DNA from: Gordionus sp. m RMFG-2023
Taxonomy: Eukaryota > Nematomorpha > Gordioida > Chordodea > Parachordodidae
Length of the DNA: 64,000 nt
NCBI RefSeq assembly: GCF_954871325.1
Contig: NC_088775.1
Location: forward strand, 2,403,473-2,467,472
Direction of reading: 5' to 3'
Position numbers and translations under genes: made by a program. Of the stretch, positions 1-11,280 are shown in pieces; the first letter of the stretch is position 1, and each line of letters begins with the position of its first letter. The notes under the pieces were generated by a model, which did no database searches, had not been told where the DNA came from, and saw nothing but the letters and a program-made list of their open reading frames with translations.

Positions 1-719
1 TTTCCTAAAAAAACGTAAATAAAGAGAAAAAAAGATATCTAATTTATTACAGGAAAAATAATAAGATGTTTAATTATAATAATATTTTAAATAAATAGAT
101 GGCGTAAAATATTTGAATGCAAATTGTTACTTATATTTATTATCAAAAGCATTAATTAGTAAAATCTTAAAAATATTAACTGTAATAAATTATATAACTG
201 TCAAATACGTCTGAAATTATGGCATTTTACCTAATATTTTATAAATAATTATAAATAATAGAGGATTATAAACTATATGTCTACTTACTTTTTACAAATA
301 AATCTCTTATACTTATTTTGATTTGGACCTTGAAAATAATTTTAGAAAGAGACATGATAATTAAATTTAAAAATCAAAAATATAGTTGATTAGTGATGTT
401 AAATTGGCTAATTACAATAAAATTTGTTAATTTTCAATTAATAAATGATTACATTAATTTAATAAGGGTTATATAATAATTTAAATAATAAAAGTCCACC
501 AAAATTAACTGTTAATGCTAAATTAATATTTAGTGAGTGATATTGGTATATTTTTAACATAGAATTTGATCGCAAGCTGACATAGTTAAAATATAATTTA
601 TATATATTAATCCAATCTAATAATTATAATAGTATTCATTTAATAAAAATTTAGATCGGCTTATTAATTTTTAAATAATAAAATTAAATCTATATATTAC
701 TCAATAGATTATAAAAGAA
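1..719. other. AT-rich DNA without recognisable gene
   Basis: Low-complexity A+T-rich sequence with many short poly-A and poly-T runs and stops in all frames. I see no coding remnant, terminal repeat or RNA gene here. Confidence 0.6.
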
Positions 720-744
720 ATTGTTCAGGGAGCAATAAAAAAAA

Positions 745-862
745 TTTATTTTTAATTCAAGGGGATATTAAGGAGTCATTAAAAAAAATTGTATTGTTTC
801 AGGGTGATTCAAATTTTTCAAGGGGCTCTAAACCCTGCTCCCTCCCCTAACGACGCCATTGC
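745..862 (+). repeat. Partial copy of the small GACGC-ended element
   Basis: The stretch has a CAGGGTG start, an A/T centre, a GGGGCTCTAAACCC core and an end reading CCCTCCCCTAACGACGCC. The same order of parts appears near 58.56, 60.06-60.18 and 61.76-61.88 kb, where the end reads CCCCTAGTGACGC. Only the right half is clear here. It is probably a small non-autonomous DNA element (MITE); I cannot assign a superfamily. Confidence 0.4.
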
Positions 863-2330
863 TGTGCATATATGCACCAATAAACATTATGTGATTACTT
901 AGTAAATTATTTCAAAAAATTTCCAAAATAATTTATAAATATTGATATATCTATAAAAAATCATACACAAACTAATTTTCATCGAAATAATTTCATACTC
1001 AGCTCGTGAGATAACTTAAAAAACTTTGCATTTTAGACTTCATAATTTCGTAATATTTGAAGGCATCTTAGATACATAAATTAAGAAAATGAATCTCGTA
1101 CTTAAGAGTCGCTTAAAAACTGTTGAACTGCAAGTTATTTTTTCCTCGAAGTTCAGAAATTTAATTTTGGTGTATTAAAATTTTACTTCTCATGACGTAA
1201 TTTTTTCAATACAAAATCTTCGTTTTATTTTGCAATTTACAAAATTATCTTTTTCATTTTCTTTGGTGTTAATAAAAGGGGTTTATTATAGTAAAATTTA
1301 TTATATATTTTTAAATATTTTGTGTTATAATTTATAAAGTTCTTTCCCTACATATTAAGAACCCATAAAAATAACCAGTATCTTTGGTATCAAATACTAG
1401 CATTAAATGTTAATTTTTCTATAAAAATATGAGGATTCTTTTTTAATAAAATATGAAATGTCAATTAAAATAATTAATTAAACATATTAGAGTCGTGAAG
1501 ATTTCGAATCACGACATTTTTCTTTAAGCCACCCAGTATAAAATGTTTATAAAAGCATATAAATTAATATGTTACCCATTTGTTCATGATAAAATGCTAA
1601 AGCCATTTTAAAATAAATAAAATTACTCAAGATAGAAGCAAAAAAAATATTAACGAAAATGAGCGCATAATCAGGCGTAACATGTACAATATTTCACGCA
1701 ATCCCCATAATTTTAGTTAGTTTTAGAAAAATTAAAAATAATTCAAAAGTTAATGACCAAATCGTTTGAGACATAATATAGGTTATCGGTTATAATACTG
1801 GCATAATCAAATCTTCAAATTCATAAATAAACCCGCGCATATAATTATTTTGCTATTTTGTAACATTAAATCACTTATTTAGCGCGTTTTTTTAAATTAA
1901 AAAATTTGACTTTGTTTGCAATATGTATATTCCAGTACCTTTAAAAATACCTACCATATATTTTAGACCATTCAATAGGATCATACATATTACTTGATTA
2001 AGACACATAATATAATAATTAGTGTTTGTTTTACTTTTGTTAAATTTCACTTGAAATGATTATATTTAAAAAAATATAAATAAAAAGGGAAAAAACTTAT
2101 CTATTGTAATCATTGGGTTGGGAGTAAAGACTTTATTCAATAGTAGTTTTCTCAACATAATTATTATTAGTTATAAATTGGCAATTTAACGCATTCGCAA
2201 TTGCTTCATCAATTATTTTTTCCTAAAATAAATGAGCTAGTTAAAAATAATTATTTAAGATTTCACTCCACCATCTTTAATTTTAATCTTAAATAAATTT
2301 CAAATTTGAATTTTTTTTTATTATTTTTTT
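860..2330 (+). repeat. Dispersed repeat family A, copy 1
   Basis: This roughly 1.4 kb non-coding stretch recurs as copy B (about 42.09-42.84 kb, matching its left part) and copy C (about 47.87-49.15 kb, matching its right part), all in the same orientation. Shared landmarks include a GTGCATATATG segment near its start, CTGTTGAACTGCAAGTTA near 1.12 kb, the GTTACCCATTTGTTCATGAT block near 1.57 kb and AGTTTTCTCAACAT near 2.15 kb. It contains no convincing ORF. The class is unknown: it could be the non-coding part of a larger transposon or a segmental duplication. Confidence 0.6.
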
Positions 2331-2482
2331 AAATTTAATTTTTTATTATTCATATACAAATATGATATAATATAATTATTTAAAAATTAACATAAAAATA
2401 GAGAATATAAAAAAATATGTCATATATCAATTTAGGTTAAAAAAAATACAAATGTTTATTTTTATAAAAAGAAAGAAAACAT

Positions 2483-2900
2483 TTATAAAAAAAGAAATAT
2501 CAAAATGACGAGGTGGGGCCATGATGTTTTTAATACTTGATAATTAGATCTAATTACAGATACGGGGATTTTCTGCTTCAGTTTGTAAAATGGAGAAAAG
2601 TATGATTTTTTTATTGATTTGGATATTGTTTTGAATAGATCTGAAGCCGCTTGTCCGAAAGAGCAAGTTGATGTAGCTGCTATTGGAACAAAGTGATTAT
2701 CACACATTAGGTGTGGGTATTTTATATTTTTTAAAGATTCGGCTCTGTTAAGGGGATATGGGAATTATTAAATGAAGCCATGGGATCAATGCAGGTAAAA
2801 TCCCAAATTACAGGCTTTTCCATGAAAAAAGGTATGACGGTTTTGCCCTTAAGGCGTTTTTTATCTGAAAAGGATGTAGGTTTTAAAACACAGGGAAAAT
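2483..2900 (-). pseudogene. LINE copy 1: restriction-like endonuclease and C-terminus
   Basis: Minus-strand translation of about 2.87-2.75 kb gives KGKTVIPFF followed by EKPVIWDFTCIDPMA. This is the counterpart of the RPDG-x-T-x-x-PW ... LIWDxT endonuclease core seen in copies 2, 4, 5 and 6. After a stop, 2707-2483 continues with a FVPIAATSTCSFGQAASDLF block, matching the family's C-terminal 'F-P-A-E-G-a--lf' helix. The PD dipeptide is not preserved here. The match rests on comparison with the other copies in this window. Confidence 0.65.
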
Positions 2901-2940
2901 TGGCTTTATTTTAAAAAAAGCTATTGTTGTATTTATTTTA

Positions 2941-3501
2941 TCATGTCGGCTTATTTTTTATATAAATTTGCAGTGGAGAGCGTGTCTCCCATACGCGTCT
3001 GCCTTGATTGGATTTATTGTAAGTATAATGGTTTAGGAAAGGTGCGCCCAAGAGTAAATTGATTGCATAACGAGAAGCGTCGTTATCTATTAGCTGGTTA
3101 ATGGGATATGAATCTAACCATTCGTGGCCAGAGTTGTTGAAATTGAGAGATCTTTTATACTGGTGATCATCGCTCAAGTTGAGGTAAGCATAGGATGAGA
3201 GATATCAACCCTTAATCACAACCTTTTTGTTTCGTTGAATCTGGCGGGGCTGTGTTTGGTAAGACATTAATGTTCCAAACGTAAGGCTTCATTTAATAAA
3301 ATATCTTTATCATCGATGGTAATAATTTGCGAGGTAATATTTTTTACTGATAAGGTTGATGAGATGAAGACAAGGGCTATAACTTAATGCCAATCTTAGG
3401 CTTAGTCCTCCGGATTTACAAGGGAGAGTTGCTTGAAGCCATGAGTTAGAATCGAGTTTGATGTTTAATAACTCTGTCATCATTTGTAATATCTTGTTCA
3501 T
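2941..3501 (-). pseudogene. LINE copy 1: post-RT linker and degenerate zinc knuckle
   Basis: Two open pieces in different frames. 3501-3310 carries the conserved post-RT block W-LQATLPCKSGGLSLR. 3177-2941 carries SGHEWLDSYPINQ followed by LLLGAPFLNHYTYN, the counterpart of the W-A-LP ... GLRLGxxLCxxHxCxxC region just before the endonuclease in other copies. Here the cysteines of the knuckle are lost, while one histidine survives. At least one frameshift separates the pieces. Confidence 0.65.
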
Positions 3502-3699
3502 ATTCTTTTAAAAGAATTTCAAAAGAGAAGGCACCAGAAATTTTTAAACAATACTGTTGTGGTAATAAAGGGGCGTTTTTGAGAATGTAGTATGCTTGAT
3601 GGAAGGGTAATTTTTTAACGATAGTTTGTTTAAAAAATTAAAAACCCCCTCTGCACCTCCCAATGGGGCTCATAATATACTAAAATCTTGTAAGGGTGT

Positions 3700-4000
3700 C
3701 TGTCTAAAGTTATCTAATATGGTGTCTGTTGGAGGCGGAGAAGCATAAATTTCGCATATATTTATATTTAAGGATAAATTAAGTTCACCAAAGTGTTTGT
3801 TGATTATATCTAGACAATTCTGAATTAAATAAATGGTCCCTAATATAGTACAATCGTCAAGGTACCAAACATGTAGATTGAGTTTGCATGAAAGAGCAAT
3901 ATCACTTGTTAGGTGTGTAAGGGTATAACAAAAAAGTAGTGGTCCTAATGGGTCACTCTGTTGGAGGCTTTTTGCAGAATTAATAATATAATAATTAAAT
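3700..4000 (-). pseudogene. LINE copy 1: RT palm with YLDD
   Basis: On the minus strand, 3963-3943 encodes QQSDPLGP (the usual family motif is GVQQGDPLGP). About 25 residues later, 3867-3851 encodes W-YLDD, the RT catalytic box with its aspartate pair intact. The sequence then runs into the thumb through a CLDIINKHFGEL helix and PPPTDT. The QQGDPLGP glycine is changed to serine. This identifies the element as a reverse transcriptase independently of the flanking fragments. Confidence 0.8.
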
Positions 4001-4424
4001 TTAAGTAAGGAAGGATGCCATAGCCAATATGGATATAACTGTGGTAGTCAGGGAATGTTTCCAAGAAAGTATCGATCATTTTATTCCTATTAATTGAATT
4101 AAAGTCATTGGATATGTCTAATTTTGCTATACAATTTTCAAGTTTGAGGTTGGATAAAACTAGTCAACTGCAATGAAATGCAGCTTCACAGCCTTTTTTA
4201 CTCCAAATTCCAGTTGGTATGGGCTAAGCTTTAGGTTATTATAGATTTGAGTCGATTAAAAATAACTTTTAAAATGGTTCGTCGATAGAAAATTCTAATA
4301 GCTATTAGGCGCACTTGTTTTTCAGCTTTTTCAAGTGCAATTAGTCGAGCACCCAAGATTTATTTGTGCTAGTTTATATGGTAATTACCCGTTGATAATA
4401 AGATTAAAAATTTTCGTTAAAGAA

Positions 4425-4886
4425 TTAAGTAGGAATTCGGAATTGTCTAAACCCGAGGTCAATAATAAATAAAGGTCGAAGGTAATCCAGTCCCGAAGCA
4501 GAATCGTTTGGAAAAGATTTAATAGCGGTTAAGGCTTCTCCAGGGATATTTATCTTTGAATTTATTATAGGAAATATTTGAGGAGTGTATTTGGGGCTGG
4601 GATGTTTTTCTAAAAGTTGATTTCTTGTGGTGAAATTATCGGGTGCCAAAGTGTTTGCGTTAGCAAGAGCTCGGAGAGATCTTTTTAGATTGAAATTATT
4701 AATCTTATTATATTTTAGTTTGTGATAGGGGTTGCTTGAAGGCTTTTTAGCAGGATCATTGATATTTGGTGATAATTTTTCGAAATTAAGATCAAAGTTT
4801 TCATTTCTTTTTTTGATGGTTTGGCATAGTGGGGTTGGATTATCTTGTGGTGGATTTGATAATATTAATGTTGGGAAATATATCAA
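4425..4886 (-). pseudogene. LINE copy 1: pre-RT region and first RT motif
   Basis: This 154-codon open stretch begins inside the N-terminal part of the LINE protein; its first ATG is internal, because homologous sequence continues upstream to about 4.92 kb. It contains the spacer with a KHPSP motif and then the start of the reverse transcriptase, SFPNDSASGLDYLRP, equivalent to the SFP-GS-(A/G)G-DGLRP signature of related RTs. The following RT fingers (4.42-4.00 kb) are only detectable as short out-of-frame pieces. Acceptable match to the family; non-functional. Confidence 0.75.
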
Positions 4887-5689
4887 TTTTCTCCAATTTA
4901 GATCTTCCGGATTTTGTAAATATTATTAATAATTTTGATATAAATAGGATAAATTAATTTAAGGGCTGCTTTTAGGATTCGTGATATGTTTGGGCTAAAA
5001 TAGCTTGTTAAAATTTTGGCTACTCCAAATCACGAATTGGATAATTTTTTATAAAGGTCTTTACCTGTGTTGGATTTTCATTTGGTGAATTAAATAATTT
5101 TTAGTCATTTGGGGTTGAATTTAAAGGTGGTGGTGGAATATCAGATGAGATGCTAAGTGATGAAGGTTCAAGCAGAGAGGTTAGAGGTTTATTACTACCT
5201 GGGCATCTTGAAGTGAGTGGTCCATGAATGGTTAAATTGTGATTTTTAAGCTAATAATTCTAAAGCAATATGAGCAAGTTCTCCTATTTCATGTTCTACT
5301 TTTGTGATGTAGTTGGGTTATGTGAATTGCCTTTATAATGATCCAAGTATGTTATTGTGATAATAATTATAAGATATTATTGTCGTAGTTTATAACTATT
5401 ATCTTGACAACATCGTTTTTTATTACATTCGTTTATAGGTTCTTTCAAGAGGTTGATTTCATAATACCATAGACAGTATTTAATATGATTTCTATATCAT
5501 TATTTTCATTGCATGATTTTATATTGAAAGATTCATGATGTTATCCCTTTAATTGATTAAAAATATTAAAGCTTAACTACTTATTATTTAGAAAAAAACA
5601 GATGTTGGATAGACGAAAAATATTTATTTGAATATAATTTTTAAAAGAAATTTTAAAGCCCTCTGCATTGTAAAGGCTAGTGACGCGTC

Positions 5690-5945
5690 CCATCTAAGTT
5701 TTACAATATTTTATAAGAATTTCAAAAATTAGGCAAATGAATTTAGTATAATGGTTGACTGGATCTTAAATTTGTTTAATATATACTGAATTTTAAAAGA
5801 AAAAAAACATAATAATTAATTACTTTGTGTTGCGTAACTTATACATACTAAAGTGATTTAAAATATTTTTGTAACAATTATACGAACTGAAAAATATAAA
5901 TAAAACATTTAATTATACACAAACTATTTATTTCTATATAAATTT
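5690..5945 (+). repeat. Family A companion segment
   Basis: The segment runs from GGCTAGTGACGC through TCTAAGTTTTACAATATTT and ends beyond TACTAAAGTGATTTAAAATA. It is closely matched by 49.39-49.69 kb, which follows family A copy C. The two loci therefore share flanks on both sides of LINE copy 1. Confidence 0.65.
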
Positions 5946-5949
5946 ATTT

Positions 5950-6190
5950 TTAAAGAAATTTTATTACGAGCGAGAAATATATAAATAGTCTAACTAAGTT
6001 ATTTTTTAAAGAAATTGCGAAATTCCAGCTTCGTTGGTTTATTCAAAATGCCAGTTCAATTATTATTTAAAAATAAAATTTTTCGAGAAATAATAACCAA
6101 AATTCCCTTGTAAACCTAGATAGAAAAAAAGTCAAAAAACCCTGGTAGAGATGATGAAAAAAAAGAAAAAATTAATGTTTTTTACTAGGC
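5950..6190 (+). repeat. Repeat family D, copy 1
   Basis: This roughly 240-bp non-coding block matches 11.04-11.28 kb. Shared parts include TTTTATTACGAGCGAG, AAATTGCGAAATTCCAG and a CTGGTAGAGATG end. Both copies lie 0.5-0.7 kb beyond the N-terminal end of a long LINE copy. It may therefore be LINE 5' untranslated or promoter sequence, or simply a shared flank. Confidence 0.6.
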
Positions 6191-7660
6191 GATTTGTTCT
6201 TTTTTCCTTCTATTAAATATAAAATACAAAATTCACAAAAAAAATATCTTCAATTTTGAGTATGAAAAAATCGACATTTAAATGGGTCTGTAGAAAGTCT
6301 AGATTATTTTTCAGATTTCTATTAAAATAATGCAAAATTGGGCAGATTGGACTTTAGGGGAAACTACCATGTAAATTGTCAAGATTCATGTTTCTATCTT
6401 TTATTAATATCAGCCACTTAAACAAATTAATTTTAAGATTAGAGGATGATAATTTTCAAAATTTCTTGTTAAATTGGGAACTCTGTAAAATTATTTACTC
6501 ATATTAATATTACTTTTAATTATTGCTTCTATTTTATTGCTTCCGTGCACTGGTTTATAAAATTTACGCACCAATTTATAAAATTTTGGAAATTAAAGGA
6601 AAATAAAAATGCATTTGGCCATCCGGTAACATATCAATAGTAGAGTAAGCTTCGCAAATGGGAGTTATGGGTGAAGCCAGCTAGCTTGGAACCCTCATTT
6701 AACTCACTGGTTAGCCTGTCAATCCGTCCTGAACAAGGAAGGAAATTAAGAATAAACATGAATAAATTATGAAAATCTAGATAAATTATGTAGTTATGAT
6801 ATCTTGGCAATGAATCTAATTCGGGGTTTCTCAATTAAAAAAAGCAATAAAAAAAATATGGGCACGGTTTTACGTCAGATATTTTAACCTACTTGATACT
6901 AACCCAGAAAATTAATTGCTTTCCAACAAAGCTTTTTTGACAGCCTCATTTTAAAAATAATACAACCTATTTTGGAAAGAATCTGCATAATAGAGAGACC
7001 TATGGCTTTTTATTTTTTTTAACCTGAATATTGTCTTTATGATCTCTCTATTAATGTACATTATTTATAGATATATAATTAATTCAATGCTATCTTTATC
7101 TACTATACATGCATATTACTGTCATCTCTCTTCCTATACCGAAAATAATAACAAAATTTATTCAATTTACCATTGTTATTTTTAAATAATAACTCTATGC
7201 TTATCAATTTAATAATTCGATCCAAATAAAAATTTATCAAGGAAAATAAAAGTTGTTATCAATGATAAGTGAAAAAGGCTTGATTCTTGATGTTTTAGAT
7301 GCTCATAATTAATTAGAAAATCGTTGTTTACGAATAACATGCAAATTAAATGTTTTATTTGTTCCCATTTCCTTCTGTTAAAAATAATAAATAAGGATAA
7401 AAAAAAATATTGTTATTATTTAAAGCCTAAAGATATTTCGGCTAGGCCCATATTTTATTTTTTTTAAGTTTGTTAAAAAAATAAATTTTAAATTTATCTC
7501 ATAATTATATTAATGTTAAAAATATCAGTTATTCTGACTATAAATGAACATATTTTATAAAATATACTATATCTATAATCTATATAAAAATATGAAATCA
7601 AAAGAAAGGAAATAAAAAAATAATAATTTAAGATAATTTAGAAAAATTTTTTTTTGAAAT
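6191..7660. other. AT-rich spacer between LINE copies 1 and 2
   Basis: No coding match or terminal repeat was found. A less AT-rich island at about 6.60-6.84 kb (minus-strand open stretch of 66 codons) does not resemble a protein I know and looks like a repeat remnant. The last 200 bp may be the 3' untranslated region of LINE copy 2. Confidence 0.5.
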
Positions 7661-7689
7661 TAGGTATAATCGACGGGGCTTAATGACCT

Positions 7690-8275
7690 AAGCTTGAATA
7701 TGCAGTTAGAACGACAGATTTCAGTTGATATTTTCTGTCGAAGGTAGAAGCCTTCTTTTGGATCATCTGTGATTAAACGTAACCTTTGCCCTATTGTTTT
7801 GAATAATTTGAGGGCTTGGGTCCAAATAATCCACAGATGTCTGAGATTACTGGAACTAACAAAACTTTATTAAGGTTTTCGTAATAGATCTGGAGGAAAA
7901 GGATCTGGCAAATCGATTCACAAAAGTATAATCCCAGGTAAGAGGTAGACCTTGGTTCCAAGGGACTAGCGTCTTACCATCTGGTCTGATTGTCGGGGCT
8001 GAGGCCGGGTGGCTCTAGGGTAGAGGAAATATTTGAGGATTTCAAGGTTCTTTTGATAATTGAATTGATAGCAGGGTGTCTGTAATCTGCTTTTTGAGAA
8101 ACGACAGTGTAGGTGAAGGGGGGGGGGTGTCCAAGACTATATCGATGTGGGTTTCACATAGGACGCATGATGTAGGTGATACGATTTCACATCTTAAGCG
8201 AAGACCTATGGCTATTCTGAGTTCTTTGTTCGTTAATAACAAGCCTAGATTAGAACTAGGTACAGTTTCTAACAA
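7690..8275 (-). pseudogene. LINE copy 2: zinc knuckle, endonuclease and C-terminus
   Basis: 8275-8042 begins LETVPSSNLGLLL and contains ELRIAIGLRLRCEIVSPTSC with CVLCETHID, the C-x-x-C part of the knuckle. A 10-G run at 8118-8127 lies in this stretch. After a frame change, 8.00-7.89 kb encodes RPDGKTLVPWNQG and LTWDYTFVNRFA, the PD ... D core of a restriction-like endonuclease. About 7.85-7.68 kb encodes LFKTIGQRLRL and a Q-K-S-E-RSN C-terminal helix. This is the second-best copy of the nuclease domain in the window. Confidence 0.75.
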
Positions 8276-8791
8276 TTCATATCCAAGGTGGCATATGGGT
8301 GAAGTTGAAATTATTGGATCTCACGGAATGGTCATATTATTGTCATTATGGTTAGGGTTTAGGTAGAGAAAGAGCGATGAAGATTTTTTTTGAACAGCTT
8401 TGAATTTTAAGTAATCGACGCAATGCTGTATCAATGGAAAATTCTAGTCTCTTTGTTTTAGTGAATCTGGATATAAGCGATTTAGGGCATTTTTGCTCCA
8501 GAGATCTAGTGCTGCCTTACGATTTAGGTCCATATCCAAGTCTCCAAGTGTGTGTCAAAATACTGAAAAAAGCTGAAATACTTAGATATATGGGGGATTG
8601 TATACCTATACCACCTAGCTTTGGTGGAAGGGCAGCTTGCATCCAGGAGAATGACGAAAATTTGATATTTAAAATTGATTCGAGAGTATTTTTTAATTGT
8701 CGAGGTCCAATAAAACTTCAGGGGATGTGAAAATTGTAGATGAACGAACATGTAAAATCTTTGGAATCAATAATAAATTTTTCAGTAATTA

Positions 8792-9004
8792 TTAAGCCTG
8801 ATGTGCAGGTAAATATTTTAAAATATTTTTCATTCTATTGAATTTGGCAAAGAATTCATTTCTAAAATGAAATATAGCATTTTCCCCTCCAATGGGTGCA
8901 CCTAGATATATAAAGTTGGCTTTGACCACCAAAATAAAATTTTCGGATGGGCAGTCCGATTCAGAAGGGGAATGAAATTCACACTTATGAGGGTTTAGCG
9001 ACAT
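8792..9004 (-). pseudogene. LINE copy 2: RT thumb segment
   Basis: The 71-codon stretch reads SLNPHKCEFHS, then FIYLGAPIGG and F-FAKFNRM. This is the standard continuation after the YLDD box in this LINE family (N-x-K-C-E ... LG-PIG). It follows the RT core directly and is separated from it by a frame change. Confidence 0.7.
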
Positions 9005-9063
9005 TCCTGTAATAGTGGCTAAGTGATTTATAATTATGGAATTTTTATGATTTCGTTATAAGG

Positions 9064-9602
9064 GACTGCTAGTGTGACATCATCCAGGTACCATACATTT
9101 AATTTATGATCGCAGAGATCTTTTTTATAATTAATTGATTGCCCTGGCAGAATAATGCCGGACCTAAAGGGTCTCCTTGTTGGATGCCTTGTTTAGAGAG
9201 AATGATAGAATCATTAAATTTTAAAAAGGTAGGTTGGTTGTAACATGCTGCGATGTATGATGTATGTTTCACAAAAAGAGGGTATAAAATGTTACCTCCA
9301 GAGTGAATTGAAGGCATTATGAAGTTGAATTTTGAGAGTGTAATATGTTGGATGATACGTGTCGAGTAAGATCCAGCCTCACATCCTCCAGGAACATTAA
9401 AACCAAGCTGGTTTGGTTGTAGTAGATTGGATAGGTTAGATTTTATAAGGGAGTAAATTATTTTTGAAATGCGCCCGAATAGTGACTTTAATGCAATAGG
9501 CCTGATGTCCCCATTGATTTTATTTAAGGATATTAAGCGGGTTCCAAAAATGATGGGCTGAATGGAATTAGGTATATTATTATGAAAGATTTGATTGAGC
9601 AA
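9064..9602 (-). pseudogene. LINE copy 2: reverse transcriptase core
   Basis: This 168-codon open stretch plus its continuation carries FGTRLISLNK with GDIRPIA (fingers), PNQLGFNVPGGCEAGS, and GIQQGDPLGPALF. W-YLDDVTLA follows in a shifted frame at about 9.10-9.07 kb. Motif A is scrambled in this frame: the NAFNS that follows the first catalytic aspartate in relatives is read in another frame around 9.31 kb, and the aspartate itself is not seen. The RT is identifiable but not functional. Confidence 0.8.
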
Positions 9603-10139
9603 TATCGTGATATGTGTAAGTATCTTTTGATATAGGGGTAAAGTTGTTTTAATTATATCTTTGAGATAAATGGCTCGAAAGCCATCGATGCCTAGAAGAA
9701 TCTTTTTTGAATGACTTTATTGCGTCCAATATTTCCACCTCGGTTGGTGGAATGGGATTATTAGATAGGATTTTGTGAAAATTCTTGAGGATATTTAGAT
9801 TGCATGGCCATTAGAGTTATATCATTATTGGGAGCCATAGTATCACTTAAGCAGGCTATGTTGATAGGTGAATTTCTATTGCATAAGTTAATTATTTTTT
9901 CAATAAGCTTGGCCTTATTTTTTTCTGCCAAAAGCTTATTGAAAGAATGTGGAGGTTGTTTGGGAATATCAAAATAACTAGAATCATTTGAATTTAATGT
10001 TTTTTTAATGTTATGTGTTAAGTTTGAATTTAATGTTGGGAGATGTAGATTTAAATTTATAAATGATAATAGTTTATATCAATTATCTAAGCTTTTAATA
10101 TTTTTATTTAGTGAGGTTAAAATAGCTAAAATTGTAAAA

Positions 10140-10497
10140 TAATAAATCTAGCACCTTTTGGAATACGAGCAATTATGGGTGGAGGGACTTTCTTTTTTTC
10201 TAGCCATTCTTGTGCCTCAGCAATAGAGGTTGAATTAATGTTATTATCTGGGCATTAAGACATAGTTATAGAGATTGTTTCCGTGTTGAAGGTATTGTTG
10301 GAAGTTGAAGTTGTAGGTATTGGTTCCAAATTAATATTATTAATAATAGCAGGATAAGAAGATGGAGGCATAAGAGATTCATTGTGGTTAACGAAAGTAT
10401 CTGATGAAGGGCATCGGTTGGCTCGTTTACCATGACAAATAATTTTATTTCTTTTTATTAGGGATACATTGTTATTGCACGTGGGATATATCACCAT
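10140..10497 (-). pseudogene. LINE copy 2: N-terminal region
   Basis: From ATG at 10497 the open frame gives an N-terminal segment with CNNN and CHGKRANRCPSS, comparable to HGPLTSRCPGSN in copy 1 and HGPTTLPCLGSN in copy 4. This points to a conserved N-terminal zinc-finger-like motif. It stops at 10255. In a nearby frame, 10.25-10.13 kb reads WLEKKKVPPPIIARIPKGAR, the conserved pre-RT 'RIPKGAR' block. Of the copies here, this one best preserves a plausible start codon. Confidence 0.6.
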
Positions 10498-11034
10498 GGT
10501 TCATATTAATTTTATGTATGATTATGTTTAAAGATTACTTTATATTGAAAGATTCTTGATATACAAAACAAAACCTATCTCAGATTCAATCAGGAATGCA
10601 TAATTTAAAAAAAAAATTATATTAATAATTTAAGTATCATAAAATAGACTTGGAAGAATCAAAAATTATGTAAAAATGAAAAACACCCTCGTTTTGGGTG
10701 GAAAGAGAAATTCTCGATAAAGCTATTTTATAGTTTGTTAAATACTAGAATATATATTTTAACGTTTTAGAAGTTAAATATTAAATCTAATTTATATTTT
10801 AATGTTCAAGACGTTATATTATATTGTGCACATGTTATTATGTTTTTCTGAGTTTAAAATAGTTAATGGTTTAAAAAGAAAATAATATACATAAAAGAAT
10901 TTTTATTGTAAAAAAACATACTGGAAATTCATTAAATAAAGACGATTTATCATCATAATTTCTGTACCGTTCTAATCTTATTATCGAAGTTTGTACAAGG
11001 GTTTCCCTGCTTGTAATATTAAAGTTCAAACCGT

Positions 11035-11280
11035 TTGATAAAATAAATTTTATTAAGAGCGAGGTAATATATAAATGGCCTTAATTCGCATTAATTTTTT
11101 AAATAAATTGCGAAATTCCAGGTTCGTAAAAATGGTTTATTTAAATAGCAGGTCCAATTATTATTTATTTAAAAATAAAATTCTTTGAGATATAATGGCC
11201 AAAATTTCATTGCAAACATAGATAGAAAAACAATTAAATACAATAAATACACTGGTAGAGATGGAAAAGAAAGATAAATT
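11035..11280 (+). repeat. Repeat family D, copy 2
   Basis: Matches 5.95-6.19 kb over the whole block (see that entry). The 10.6-11.03 kb stretch before it holds only AT-rich sequence. The 11.3-12.36 kb stretch after it shows no recognisable feature. Confidence 0.6.

Larger units (their letters stand above)
2480..5540 (-). mobile_element. RLE-type non-LTR retrotransposon (LINE), copy 1, broken
   Basis: Read on the minus strand, the order is that of a single-ORF LINE. An N-terminal segment has a CPGS zinc-finger-like motif (about 5.23-5.16 kb). Next come a pre-RT linker and RT fingers (4886-4425), the RT palm with QQSDPLGP and YLDD (about 3.96-3.85 kb), a post-RT region with LPCKSGGLSLR (3501-3310), the linker to the zinc knuckle (3177-2941) and the endonuclease/C-terminus (about 2.90-2.48 kb). 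An endonuclease after the RT, with a WDFT motif, places it among RLE LINEs (the group containing R2, NeSL and CRE). The exact clade is not decidable by eye. The reading frame is broken many times and the zinc-knuckle cysteines are gone, so it is dead. It sits inside repeat family A, whose copy C at 49.15-49.39 kb has only about 240 bp at the matching place. Confidence 0.8.
7670..10560 (-). mobile_element. RLE-type LINE, copy 2, broken
   Basis: Same family and orientation as copy 1. On the minus strand, the N-terminus (10497-10255) has HGKRANRCPSS, and the pre-RT region (about 10.25-10.13 kb) has RIPKGAR. SFKKDSS and DGFRAIYLKD follow near 9.76-9.67 kb, then the RT core (9602-9064), a KCEF / YLGAPIG thumb segment (9004-8792), LPPKLGGIGIQS (about 8.63 kb), the knuckle region (8275-8042), RPDG ... 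WDYT (about 8.0-7.9 kb) and the C-terminal helix FKTIGQRLRL (about 7.8 kb). Many frameshifts and stops break it. A 5' region near 10.54 kb shares TATTGAAAGATTC with copy 1 (5.52 kb). Confidence 0.8.

Noticed and set aside
8076-8730. Plus-strand ORFs of 96-98 codons
   Set aside because: They are antisense shadows of LINE copy 2, whose minus-strand frames carry the knuckle and GGIGIQS motifs.
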